From Bacillota bacterium (GTDB lineage: Bacteria; Bacillota; Clostridia; Oscillospirales; Oscillospiraceae), in assembly GCA_021199635.1 (NCBI GenBank), contig JAJQHS010000056.1:1-39405 (forward strand): a stretch of DNA of 39,405 nucleotides, given 5' to 3'. Of this stretch, positions 8,830-16,166 are shown piece by piece. The number at the start of each line of letters is the position of its first letter. Within the stretch, counting starts at the first letter, position 1. The position numbers and the translations under genes are program-made. The notes under the pieces were generated by a model, which searched no databases, was not told the origin of the DNA, and saw only the letters and a program-made list of their open reading frames with translations.

Positions 8830-9684
8830 ATGCCATATGTTACCGTCGATCCCGGAGTTTCCGTATTTTATGAAGACTGGGGGGAAGGCGACCGCTACAT
8901 CTTTACTTCCCAGATATACCTGGATTATTACGCCGGCTATGCCCGGGAGCTTTCCAAGCGGGGATACCATGTGATCGCTGTGCAGATGCGGGGCTACGGC
9001 CGCTCCAGCCGTGTGCCCCAGACCGACAACGCTTCCGATTGCTGGGTGCCGGATCTTCTGAAGGTGGCGGATCACCTGGGCGTGAAGCAGTTTGCTTATA
9101 CCGGAATCTCCCACGGCTCCTCCCTGGGCTTTAAGCTGATGGAGGACTACCCGGATCGTATTCTGGGCTACGCCGGGGTCGTCTGTGGGCCGAAGCTCAA
9201 GGGGAACCATCCATCCAGCATTTCCTGGCGGGAGCGGGATGTCGCCCGAGCTGCCACAGAGGAAGGCTGGCGGGAGCGCTGCGAGGAGAACCGTCGCAAT
9301 ACCCTTGCGCAGATCCGCCCCTATCACTCGGAATATTGGAAGGACCAGATCCGGAAATATGCGGATGCCGATTACGAGAACAGCATGCACCTGGATAAAA
9401 GCGAGCGTGTGATGACCTTTGGCCGGGGCAGCGAGGATCGGCTGGACACGGAGGAAAAGCTGATCGCGTGGATGAAGACCGTCACGACGCCGGTGATCAT
9501 CTTTGGCGGCATGAAGGACCCGATCGTGGTCCCGGAGGCCATGTTCCGCACTGCGCAGAATATCCCCCACTGCAAAATGGTGATGTATGGCGACTGCGAC
9601 CATGGCGTCTCCATCGCCCACGGGGAGGATCTGGTAAACGAGATCGACAATTTCTTCCGGGAGCGGAAGGTTTTTGAAAAGTGA
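8830..9684 (+). CDS. Alpha/beta hydrolase, possible esterase
   Basis: The 284-aa alpha/beta-hydrolase fold protein has the nucleophile elbow G-I-S-H-G (Ser94), acidic residue Asp230 in G-G-M-K-D-P and His258 in C-D-H-G-V-S. This gives a complete Ser-Asp-His triad. The oxyanion-side R-G-Y-G-R-S motif lies near residues 54-59. There is no signal peptide, so it acts in the cytoplasm. It starts 3 bp after the ABC ATPase and ends at a strong terminator, making it the last gene of the GH51/ABC operon. An esterase cleaving an acyl or feruloyl group from the imported arabinoside would fit the context, but haloalkane dehalogenase-, peptidase- or lactonase-like roles cannot be excluded from sequence. 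Confidence 0.85.
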   Translation: MPYVTVDPGVSVFYEDWGEGDRYIFTSQIYLDYYAGYARELSKRGYHVIAVQMRGYGRSSRVPQTDNASDCWVPDLLKVADHLGVKQFAYTGISHGSSLGFKLMEDYPDRILGYAGVVCGPKLKGNHPSSISWRERDVARAATEEGWRERCEENRRNTLAQIRPYHSEYWKDQIRKYADADYENSMHLDKSERVMTFGRGSEDRLDTEEKLIAWMKTVTTPVIIFGGMKDPIVVPEAMFRTAQNIPHCKMVMYGDCDHGVSIAHGEDLVNEIDNFFRERKVFEK

Positions 9685-9687
9685 ACG

Positions 9688-9723
9688 AAAGGGATGCCGT
9701 TTGGTATCGGCATCCCTTTTTTT
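9688..9723 (+). terminator. Strong rho-independent terminator after the alpha/beta hydrolase
   Basis: A perfect 12-bp stem, AAAGGGATGCCG (9688-9699) with CGGCATCCCTTT (9708-9719), has an 8-nt loop and runs into a T tract to 9723. It begins 4 bp after the hydrolase stop and divides the ABC operon from the dehydratase-like genes. Confidence 0.93.
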
Positions 9724-9771
9724 ACAGCGGCGTTCCATTTGCAGCCGTTATTTGACTGGAGGAGTGCATCC

Positions 9772-10938
9772 ATGGCAATACGAAAATGCGCCCGGGAGGA
9801 TCCTGCCTTTTCCCGCCTGCTTCAGGTCTACGAGCACCGGGAGCAGACCGCCCAGGCGTGGAGAAGTGCCGGAAAAAAGGTAGTGGCAAAGCTGGGCTTT
9901 GATGTTCCGGACGAGATGGTGATCGCGGCGGGGATGCTGCCGGTGCAGGTCTACGCAGACCCGGACCAAAGCCTTGAGAAGACGGATACCTATCTGGAAT
10001 TTGCCTTCGACCCCCTGGTGCGGCACCAGTTCGAAAAAATCGTAGACGGGACGTATCAGACGCAGGCGGATTTTTTGGCGATCTCCAATTCCACCGATGT
10101 CGTCATCCGGGTGTTTTTGTACCTGCGGGAGATGCGCCGGCAGGGGCTGGAGCAGATCCCTCCCGTTACCTTCCTGGACTGGCTGTTCACCCGTCACCGG
10201 CTGTACCAGCAGCGCAACGAGCTGACTGTTCAGATGTTCTGGCAGCAGCTGGAGCAGTGGAGCGGACAGCCGATTACGGAGGCTGCCCTGCGGGAGGCAA
10301 TGCATCTTTGCAACGAGAACCGGCAGGCGCTGCGGACGATGCAGGCCCTGCGCCGGGGGGAAACTGTGCGCATCACCGGATGCGAGGCGCTGGTGATCAT
10401 CGGCGCAGGCTTTTTCATGGAAAAGCAGGAACACACCGCCTTGGTCCGGCAGGTGACCGCGGCGGCGCAGCAGTGGGATCCGGTGTCAGGCGTGCGGGTG
10501 TTTCTGACCGGCAGCGCCCAGGAGGACACCCAGCTGTACCAGATGATTGAGGAGCTGGGCGCAGTGGTGGTAGGCGAGGATCATGACTGGGGGGATCGGA
10601 GCTTTGACCGGGACTGCAATCCCGATTATCCCGTGGTGCGCAGCTTGGTGGACCGGTATATGCTCCGGGAATTCAGCGCCAAAAAAGCGTTCGTCTCCCA
10701 GCGCGTAGATGCGCTGCTGCGGCAGGTCGCTGATTCCAATGCCCAGGCCGTGCTGTTTTACAACCATATTTATGAGGAGGCTGCCAGCTGGGACTATCCC
10801 TCTCAGGCAGCAGCGCTGAGGAACGCCGGGATCCCATCGGCAAGCTTTGCAAAGATGTATTACCCCGTGACGGCGAATCCGGAGCTGCCGGATGCGCTCA
10901 AAAAATTTCTGCAAGGGGAGGCGATTTGCCATGGCTGA
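9772..10938 (+). CDS. 2-hydroxyacyl-CoA dehydratase-like (HgdB/BcrC family) subunit lacking cluster cysteines
   Basis: The 388-aa protein matches the benzoyl-CoA reductase / 2-hydroxyacyl-CoA dehydratase subunit family: V-P-D-E-M-V-I-A-A-G-M-L-P at 45-57, a central linker and a second Rossmann-like half ending D-Y-P. In active family members three Cys bind an iron-sulfur cluster. At the corresponding places this protein reads D-P-L-V-R-H, S-N-S-T-D and H-I-Y-E-E-A-A-S-W-D-Y-P, with no Cys. It is therefore probably a cluster-free partner of the next, Cys-bearing subunit. ATG 9772 follows GGAGG. An in-frame extension to 9694 runs back through the terminator and is rejected. It overlaps the next gene by 8 bp. 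No clear promoter was seen between the terminator and the start. Confidence 0.82.
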   Translation: MAIRKCAREDPAFSRLLQVYEHREQTAQAWRSAGKKVVAKLGFDVPDEMVIAAGMLPVQVYADPDQSLEKTDTYLEFAFDPLVRHQFEKIVDGTYQTQADFLAISNSTDVVIRVFLYLREMRRQGLEQIPPVTFLDWLFTRHRLYQQRNELTVQMFWQQLEQWSGQPITEAALREAMHLCNENRQALRTMQALRRGETVRITGCEALVIIGAGFFMEKQEHTALVRQVTAAAQQWDPVSGVRVFLTGSAQEDTQLYQMIEELGAVVVGEDHDWGDRSFDRDCNPDYPVVRSLVDRYMLREFSAKKAFVSQRVDALLRQVADSNAQAVLFYNHIYEEAASWDYPSQAAALRNAGIPSASFAKMYYPVTANPELPDALKKFLQGEAICHG

Positions 10939-12247
10939 GCATAAAAATCTCTCCAAAGCCCGGAAGCGGCTCAATGCCACCGCCCAGGCCAGTGCCTATC
11001 AGAAGCAATGGTTCCAGGGCCTTCAGGCGCGGGTTGCGGCGGGGGAGGACTTCTGCTATCTGAATGCGGATGTGCCTATGGAGATCCTGCGGGCGATGGA
11101 TATCCCATTCGTGGTGAACCAGTGGTGGGCTTCCATCTGCGGCGCAAAGCGAATGACAGCGAAATATTTTGAGCTTTTGCGCCAGGCGGGCTACCGGGAC
11201 GATCTTTGCAGCTACTGCGCCACCGCCTTTGCCGAGAGCCTGGACCCGGATGACCACAGCTTCGACGCCCAGGGAAATCCCCTGGGCCCCTGGGGCGGAC
11301 TGCCCCATCCCACCCTTGCCATCACCCGGTTGACCTGTGACTGCCAGGGCAAAATATTTGAGCTTTTCGCAAAGAACCACGGCGCGGCCTTTTACGCCAT
11401 GGAGAACACTGTCCCGAGAAAGGTGCCTCTGAACTGGTGGGAGATGGCGCCCTACGATTGGGAGTCCCTGTATGATACTGACCGGCTGGATGCCGCCGTG
11501 GAAGAGCTGAAGGAGCTGATCCGCTTCCTGGAGATCAAGACCGGGAAAATGTTTGACATCAACGCCCTGCAAACAGTGATGGACAATGTCAACGAACAGG
11601 AAACCTGGTATGGAAAGATCCGAGATTTGATCGCCGACAGTGCCCCGGTGCCGGTGACGGTGGTGGATACCATCAACGCGGTGATGCCTGCGCAGTGGCA
11701 GCGGGGGACCCAATGGGCGGCGGAGCACGCCAAGGGAATGTACGAGGAAATCGCTGAGCTGCAGGCCCGGGGTGACCCGGCAGTGCCCGGAGAGCGGTAC
11801 CGGCTGATGTGGCTGGGGCGGGGCTTGTGGCATGACTTCAGCTTCTATCAGAATTTCGAGGAAAAGTACGGCGCTGTGTTCGTGTGGAGCATGTACCTGG
11901 CAATGGGCGCCGATGCCTATCGCCGCTATCATGTGGAGGAGGACCCGCTGCGTGCGCTTGCGGCACGGTACATCGGTATGGAGGACTTTCTGCATATGCC
12001 CCCCTGGAATGCCCAGTGGTTCCTCCACGAGGCAATCCATAATCGGATAGACGGCGTGGTATATATGGTGCCGGAGAACTGCATGCAGGCTGTGGAAGGC
12101 TCGTTCTTCATCAAAAAGACCTTGGAGGATGCGGGGATCCCGGTACTTTTGTTCAAGGCGGATCCGGTGGATCCCAGGAAATGGAACCGGGAGAATATGA
12201 CCGCTCTGGTGGAGTCGTTTCTGGAGGAACGGGTTATAAAGAAATAA
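10931..12247 (+). CDS. 2-hydroxyacyl-CoA dehydratase-like (HgdB/BcrC family) subunit with cluster cysteines
   Basis: This 438-aa family member starts inside the end of the preceding gene (8-bp overlap), so the two are probably translationally coupled and form a heterodimer. It has N-A-D-V-P-M-E-I at 45-52 and candidate cluster ligands D-L-C-S-Y-C (Cys93 or Cys96), T-C-D-C (Cys136 or Cys138) and P-E-N-C (Cys384). These are the three positions used in HgdA/HgdB, HadBC and BcrBC enzymes. Such enzymes do one-electron, ATP-primed reductions (dehydration of 2-hydroxyacyl-CoA, aromatic ring reduction, or double-cubane small-molecule reduction). The usual BadF/HgdC activator is absent nearby. A RACo-type activator follows instead. 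The substrate is unknown, and CoA-dependence is not shown. Confidence 0.85.
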   Translation: MAEHKNLSKARKRLNATAQASAYQKQWFQGLQARVAAGEDFCYLNADVPMEILRAMDIPFVVNQWWASICGAKRMTAKYFELLRQAGYRDDLCSYCATAFAESLDPDDHSFDAQGNPLGPWGGLPHPTLAITRLTCDCQGKIFELFAKNHGAAFYAMENTVPRKVPLNWWEMAPYDWESLYDTDRLDAAVEELKELIRFLEIKTGKMFDINALQTVMDNVNEQETWYGKIRDLIADSAPVPVTVVDTINAVMPAQWQRGTQWAAEHAKGMYEEIAELQARGDPAVPGERYRLMWLGRGLWHDFSFYQNFEEKYGAVFVWSMYLAMGADAYRRYHVEEDPLRALAARYIGMEDFLHMPPWNAQWFLHEAIHNRIDGVVYMVPENCMQAVEGSFFIKKTLEDAGIPVLLFKADPVDPRKWNRENMTALVESFLEERVIKK

Positions 12248-12253
12248 AGAGTT

Positions 12254-12283
12254 ACCGCTTATCAGGCGCCTGGTAAGCGGTTT
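12254..12283 (+). terminator. Possible terminator or attenuator after the dehydratase-like pair
   Basis: ACCGCTTA (12254-12261) pairs with TAAGCGGT (12274-12281), enclosing the self-complementary CAGGCGCCTG. This makes one long stem with a single T-G wobble. Only three T follow, so termination may be partial. The remaining ~140 bp to the next gene shows no clear promoter. Confidence 0.6.
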
Positions 12284-12422
12284 CTGTCAAACATGCAAAT
12301 CATTCCGGCGCGCTGGTGCTGCCAGCGCAGGGGAATTTTCCCGTTTTCCACGGTATCGGTGATGATCGCCGCAGGACTTTTGGCTCACTTTTCGGGCCTT
12401 TTTCAACAAATGGAGGAATCGA

Positions 12423-14126
12423 ATGGTGCATTCTATCCGATTTTTAAACGAGGAGGCCTCCGTCTGCGTACCCGCCGGGGTTTCCCTGCTCAGCGCGTGG
12501 CGCATGGCGGGGCTGACCCCGGACGCGCCCTGCGGCGGGCGGGGGACCTGCGGTAAATGCCTGGTGGATATCCGCTGCCCGGGTCAAACGGAATGGCGCC
12601 GGGTAAACGCCTGCCAGACCCAGGTGGATGAGGATTTGGAAGTCAGGACCCTCTTCCCGGAGGCCCGGAGGGTTTTGGTCCTGGATCAGGGGGAGCCGGA
12701 TGCGGCATTCCCCAGGATGCCCTGGATCCAGATCGTGCCGCTTTCCGTGGCTCCATGCCCCCCAGGGCAGAGCATTTCCCTGTGGAGCCGCCTTACAGCC
12801 GCATTAGAGATTGCCACCGGCAATGCTGCATGGGAGCCGAATTTTCCCATCCTGTCCCAGCTGGCCCCCCTGATCCGGCAGACCCAGGGGGAAATTTGGG
12901 CTGTGGTCAGTCCCAACCGCATTCTGGCGGTGTGGGGTCAGCCGCAGCCGGTCTATATGGCTGCCTTCGATGTGGGGACCACCACGCTTGCCGGTTATCT
13001 GCTGGAGGGCGATGAGGTCGTCGCCCGTGCCGGGATGCCTAATTCTCAGACGCAGTATGGCGCGGATGTGATCCAGCGGGTAGACTACGCCGCTGCCAAC
13101 GGGCCCAAGGTGCTTTCCGACTGCATTCGTCATGATCTGGACGGACTGCTGGGGAGGCTATGTGCCCAGGCCTCTGTCAGCCGGGAGCAAATCATGGCAG
13201 TGAGTCTGGTGGGGAACACCTGTATGCACCATCTGTTTTTAGGGATTCCTCCGGACACGCTGGGTCGATGCCCCTATGCCCCGGTATTCAGTGACCGGGC
13301 GGTGCTGTCCTGCGCCAGCTACGGCCTGCACGTCCATCCTGCGGGGGAGCTGCTCCTGCTCCCGGTGATCGCCGGATTTGTGGGCGCGGATACCGTTGCC
13401 TGTTTAATTTCCAGGAACTGGGAGTCGCTGGAGTCGCTCACCCTGCTCATTGACATTGGCACCAATGGGGAGATCGTCCTCGGGGACCGCCGTCGGCTGG
13501 CAGTCTGCTCTGCCGCCGCAGGCCCGGCATTTGAGGGCGCAGGCATCCAGTGGGGCATGCGGGGCGCTCCCGGCGCGGTTGACCACGTTTGGCTCCAGGG
13601 CGGCGAGATGGGCTGGTCGGTGATCGGCGGCGGGGAGGCGATCGGCGTCTGCGGCTCCGGACTGATTGACTGGATCGCCGCTTTGCGCAAGGCCGGACGC
13701 ATCGATCCCAGCGGCAGAGCGCCGGAGGCGCCCTTTGCCCTGGGGGACACTGCCGTGTGCCTGACACAGAGGGATATCCGTCAGGTCCAGCTTGCAAAGG
13801 CAGCCATCAGCGCCGGTATTTTGCTCCTGGCGAGGCATTTGGGAATTTCACTGGAAGATATTCAGAATGTGTATCTTGCCGGTGCCTTCGGCACTTTCCT
13901 GGACCCGGACAGCGCCTGCACCATTGGGTTGATCCCCGGATGCCTGCGCAGCAAGCTCCGCCCCATCGGAAACGCCGCCGGGGAGGGGGCAAAGCTGGCG
14001 CTGCAAGCTCGCAGCGCCTGGGACAGTGCTGCCCGGCTTGCCCGGAAGGCGGAATTTCTGGAGCTGGCTTCGTCCCCGGATTTTCAGGATGTATTTGTCG
14101 ATCAGCTGGAATTTCCCCCGCTGTAA
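12423..14126 (+). CDS. RACo-type corrinoid reductive activator: [2Fe-2S] ferredoxin plus ASKHA ATPase (DUF4445)
   Basis: The 567-aa protein has an N-terminal ferredoxin domain with the plant-type spacing Cys37-x5-Cys43-x2-Cys46 and Cys64. A linker follows, then the RACo actin-like ATPase beginning A-F-D-V-G-T-T-T near residue 181 with S-Q-T-Q-Y-G-A-D-V-I typical of RACo. A second phosphate loop, D-I-G-T-N-G-E-I, lies near 343. Known relatives use ATP to re-reduce inactive Co(II) corrinoid proteins in O-demethylase, methylamine and acetyl-CoA pathways. That suits the methyltransferase at the left window edge. Because it directly follows a dehydratase-like pair that lacks its own activator, it might instead, or also, reduce that enzyme. 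GGAGG lies upstream of the start. It is followed after 14 bp by the DUF2284 gene. Confidence 0.92.
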   Translation: MVHSIRFLNEEASVCVPAGVSLLSAWRMAGLTPDAPCGGRGTCGKCLVDIRCPGQTEWRRVNACQTQVDEDLEVRTLFPEARRVLVLDQGEPDAAFPRMPWIQIVPLSVAPCPPGQSISLWSRLTAALEIATGNAAWEPNFPILSQLAPLIRQTQGEIWAVVSPNRILAVWGQPQPVYMAAFDVGTTTLAGYLLEGDEVVARAGMPNSQTQYGADVIQRVDYAAANGPKVLSDCIRHDLDGLLGRLCAQASVSREQIMAVSLVGNTCMHHLFLGIPPDTLGRCPYAPVFSDRAVLSCASYGLHVHPAGELLLLPVIAGFVGADTVACLISRNWESLESLTLLIDIGTNGEIVLGDRRRLAVCSAAAGPAFEGAGIQWGMRGAPGAVDHVWLQGGEMGWSVIGGGEAIGVCGSGLIDWIAALRKAGRIDPSGRAPEAPFALGDTAVCLTQRDIRQVQLAKAAISAGILLLARHLGISLEDIQNVYLAGAFGTFLDPDSACTIGLIPGCLRSKLRPIGNAAGEGAKLALQARSAWDSAARLARKAEFLELASSPDFQDVFVDQLEFPPL

Positions 14127-14140
14127 GAAAGGAGACGCCA

Positions 14141-14674
14141 ATGCTTACCTATGATGCGCTGAACCGGCTGGCGCAGGGCGCCGGATTTACCAAAACCGCC
14201 CCCTTGTCTGTGCGGAAGCTCTCCCTCCTGGACGAGGTGCGGCAGATGTGCGAAAGCTGCAATGCCTACGGCACCCGCTGGAGCTGTCCTCCGGGCTGTG
14301 GCACGCTTCCGGAATGTCGGGAGCGGGTCGCCGGGTACACCCAGGGACTCCTGGTGCAGACAGTGGGGCAGCTGGAGGACGCGCTGGACGGCGAGGGTAT
14401 GATGGCCGCGGAGGCGACGCACAAGCAGAGCTTTGAAATGTTGCATCGGCAGCTCCTGCCCCTGTATCCCCGGCTGCTGGCGTTGGGCACCGGAGGGTGC
14501 CGGCTGTGCGAGCATTGCACCTATCCCGATGCACCCTGCCGATTTCCGGAGAGGATGACCCCGTCCATGGAGGCATACGGCATCCTCGTCCTGCAGGCCT
14601 GCAAAGACAGCGGTCTTCCCTATTATTATGGGCCCGGGACCATTTCCTACACCGGCTGCTTTTTGCTGGAATAG
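14141..14674 (+). CDS. DUF2284 putative metal-binding protein
   Basis: This 177-aa cysteine-rich protein is recognisable as DUF2284. An N-terminal cluster M-C-E-S-C...W-S-C-P-P-G-C lies at ~36-52. A second set, G-G-C-R-L-C-E-H-C with P-C-R-F-P, lies near 122-138. The conserved P-S-M-E-A-Y-G-I stretch follows. The cysteines could bind an Fe-S cluster or another metal. DUF2284 genes commonly accompany corrinoid methyltransferase and RACo genes, and this one follows RACo after 14 bp with AAGGAG upstream, so they are one unit. No reaction has been assigned to the family that I can name with certainty. It is the last ordinary gene before the repeat at 14688. Confidence 0.85.
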   Translation: MLTYDALNRLAQGAGFTKTAPLSVRKLSLLDEVRQMCESCNAYGTRWSCPPGCGTLPECRERVAGYTQGLLVQTVGQLEDALDGEGMMAAEATHKQSFEMLHRQLLPLYPRLLALGTGGCRLCEHCTYPDAPCRFPERMTPSMEAYGILVLQACKDSGLPYYYGPGTISYTGCFLLE

Positions 14675-14687
14675 GAGCGATCTTCGC

Positions 14688-15058
14688 ATGTGCCATATAG
14701 CAGCCCAGGGCGGCGCTTGAGGCGAGAAAAATGGCCTGTTCGTGCCGTGACACTCTCCAAATTTCGCAAATACCACCTGGGAAGCAGAAAAAGGAGAGAT
14801 GGAACAGGAAAGCAACATGCATTGTCCGCCGGGTGGAGGATCCTGGCAGAATTGTTATTCCGAAGGAAATTCGCAGAACGCTGCGGATCCGCGAGGGAGA
14901 CCCGTTACAGATAGCATGGCAGCCATGGGAGCAGTTTTGCAATTCCATGCGCAATTCAGCCAAAAGGCAGGGCTGGTAGCGGTATATAATGACGGAATAC
15001 TGGAAGCGAATAGGTATAGCGCTGCCCACCGATTTTCACATCGATGGGCGGTTGCGCT
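14688..15058 (+). repeat. Dispersed ~370-bp repeat, copy 1 (with decayed SpoVT/AbrB gene)
   Basis: This segment matches 38673-39043 in the same orientation, by eye about 90% identical with few indels. It carries a decayed AbrB-like ORF and ends in a hairpin (15022-15051) that has a C-A mismatch compared with the perfect hairpin of copy 2. It fills most of the otherwise gene-free stretch 14675-15322. Confidence 0.9.
14806..14979 (+). pseudogene. SpoVT/AbrB-like transcription factor remnant, start codon lost
   Basis: The frame reads I-V-R-R-V-E-D-P-G-R-I-V-I-P-K-E-I-R-R-T, the swapped-hairpin DNA-binding domain of SpoVT/AbrB proteins. Its first codon is AGG where copy 2 has ATG (38791). After E-G-D-P-L-Q the sequence switches frame. 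The SpoVT-like C-terminal part (L-G-A-V-L-Q...T-G-L-V-A-V) continues in another frame and the visible ORF stops after 57 codons. About 20 residues between the two halves are missing. Copy 2 shares the same internal deletion, so the decay predates the duplication. Probably not translated. Confidence 0.8.
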
Positions 15059-15159
15059 GATTGGTAAAATGGGTATGAGAGGGGCTGCCCGCCCCAAATT
15101 AAAGATACATTTAATTTGCGGTGGATTTCAGGTAATATGGTTTATTTACTGCGAAATCG

Positions 15160-15188
15160 TTGAATTTCACAAGGGGATAGTGTATAAT
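15160..15188 (+). promoter_or_regulatory. Consensus promoter upstream of the ImmA remnant/GNAT genes
   Basis: TTGAAT (15160-15165), 17 bp, TATAAT (15183-15188), with AAGGAGG soon after (about 15201). The first recognisable coding start is 135 bp downstream, so this promoter probably once served a gene that is now deleted. Confidence 0.75.
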
Positions 15189-15322
15189 CATATAAGATGT
15201 AAGGAGGACACGCCTACTGGAAAGCCAAAGAAGAAAACAAAAAATACACCTCCCAAAGTATCGCAAATAATTCCCCTCCGGGATGTCGATATTTTGCGAT
15301 ATGGATTCTGGAGGTGGTATAG

Positions 15323-15526
15323 ATGATCGATTCAAAAGGGATTTACCGGAAAGCAGACGCTTTGATTGCCAAATATGGCACGCGTGATCCGCTTGTCCTT
15401 GCTCCGCAGCTTGGCATACAGGTAAACAATGTTGGCGACTTCCGCAACTTTCTCGGAAGAAGAAAGAAAGCAGGCTTCATTTTGACTATCCATTTAATTG
15501 GCAGAAGGGCAATGGTGAGAGCGTGA
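15323..15526 (+). pseudogene. ImmA/IrrE-family metallopeptidase remnant (N-terminal part only)
   Basis: The 67-codon ORF behind GGAGGTGG begins I-Y-R-K-A-D-A-L-I-A-K-Y-G-T-R-D-P, continuing L-A-P-Q-L-G-I-Q-V. This is the N-terminal helix region of ImmA/IrrE proteins, which cleave phage or ICE repressors. The expected H-E-x-x-H zinc motif and the rest of the domain are missing. The sequence diverges after F-L-G and ends at a TGA overlapping the GNAT start. A deletion joining this gene to its neighbour is the simplest reading. Such genes normally sit with an XRE repressor in mobile elements, so this may mark an old element. Confidence 0.65.
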
Positions 15527-16131
15527 ATACCCTGAGAAGGCTGGAACGAAATGCATTGCAGATCGTTTATAAGGAACATATCAGAGAAGACTTTCCCCGT
15601 GGGGAACGCCGCCCGCTTTTCGCTATGGAGAAGATGCAAAAAGCGGGTCGATATGACTGCTATGGCTATTATCGTGAAGACGACCTGATCGCATACGCCT
15701 GTTATATCCTGGCTCAAAATGGTTCTTATGCCCTGTTAGATTACTTCGCGGTTGCCCCTGATTTGCGAGGTCAGGGAATCGGCAGCGAGTTTCTGCGAAT
15801 TCTGAAAGGAAATGTGTCTGCAAAATGCGGTGTGTTTATTGAGGCCGAAAGTCCGGATTCAGCAAAGTCAGAGGATAAGAGGAAAACACGGGAAAGGCGT
15901 ATCCGTTTTTATTTGGCGAATGGGGCAGAGATGACAAGCGCGAAATGTCTGCTGTTTGGGGTGGACTACAATATTCTGTTCATCTCCACTAGCGCCGCTG
16001 CCAACACGCAGAAAAAAGAATGTCAGCTTCATGCAGTGGAGGAGCTGTATCACGAATTATATGGACGGGCTTTTGGGCATTTATGCAAGCTGTACGAAAG
16101 CGACGCAGGCGGGATACATGATAATAAATAA
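15523..16131 (+). CDS. GNAT-family N-acetyltransferase
   Basis: The 202-aa protein has the acetyl-CoA-binding GNAT core: D-Y-F-A-V-A-P-D-L-R-G-Q-G-I-G-S-E-F near residues 73-90, matching the R/Q-x-x-G-x-G/A loop. Preceding beta strands are Y-D-C-Y-G-Y-Y-R and Y-A-C-Y-I-L-A. The acceptor is unknown. The GTG start overlaps the stop of the ImmA remnant and has only a weak GGTGAG ribosome site, so expression may depend on coupling from that ORF. The surroundings are more AT-rich than the carbohydrate genes, consistent with acquired DNA. Confidence 0.8.
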   Translation: MNTLRRLERNALQIVYKEHIREDFPRGERRPLFAMEKMQKAGRYDCYGYYREDDLIAYACYILAQNGSYALLDYFAVAPDLRGQGIGSEFLRILKGNVSAKCGVFIEAESPDSAKSEDKRKTRERRIRFYLANGAEMTSAKCLLFGVDYNILFISTSAAANTQKKECQLHAVEELYHELYGRAFGHLCKLYESDAGGIHDNK

Positions 16132-16166
16132 ATATACTGTTTCGCTTTCATGAAGGGAGTTACGCC

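Noticed and set aside
9694-9771. Upstream extension of the first dehydratase-like gene
   Set aside because: It passes through the perfect terminator hairpin at 9688-9723; ATG 9772 has GGAGG and gives a family-typical N-terminus.
15219-15272. Short CTG-started leader ORF after the AAGGAGG near 15201
   Set aside because: Seventeen codons, rare start, spacing too long and no recognisable product.
14799-15326. 175-codon + strand ORF across repeat copy 1 and the promoter region
   Set aside because: It is in a different frame from the AbrB-like domain for most of its length, crosses a consensus promoter, and resembles no protein.
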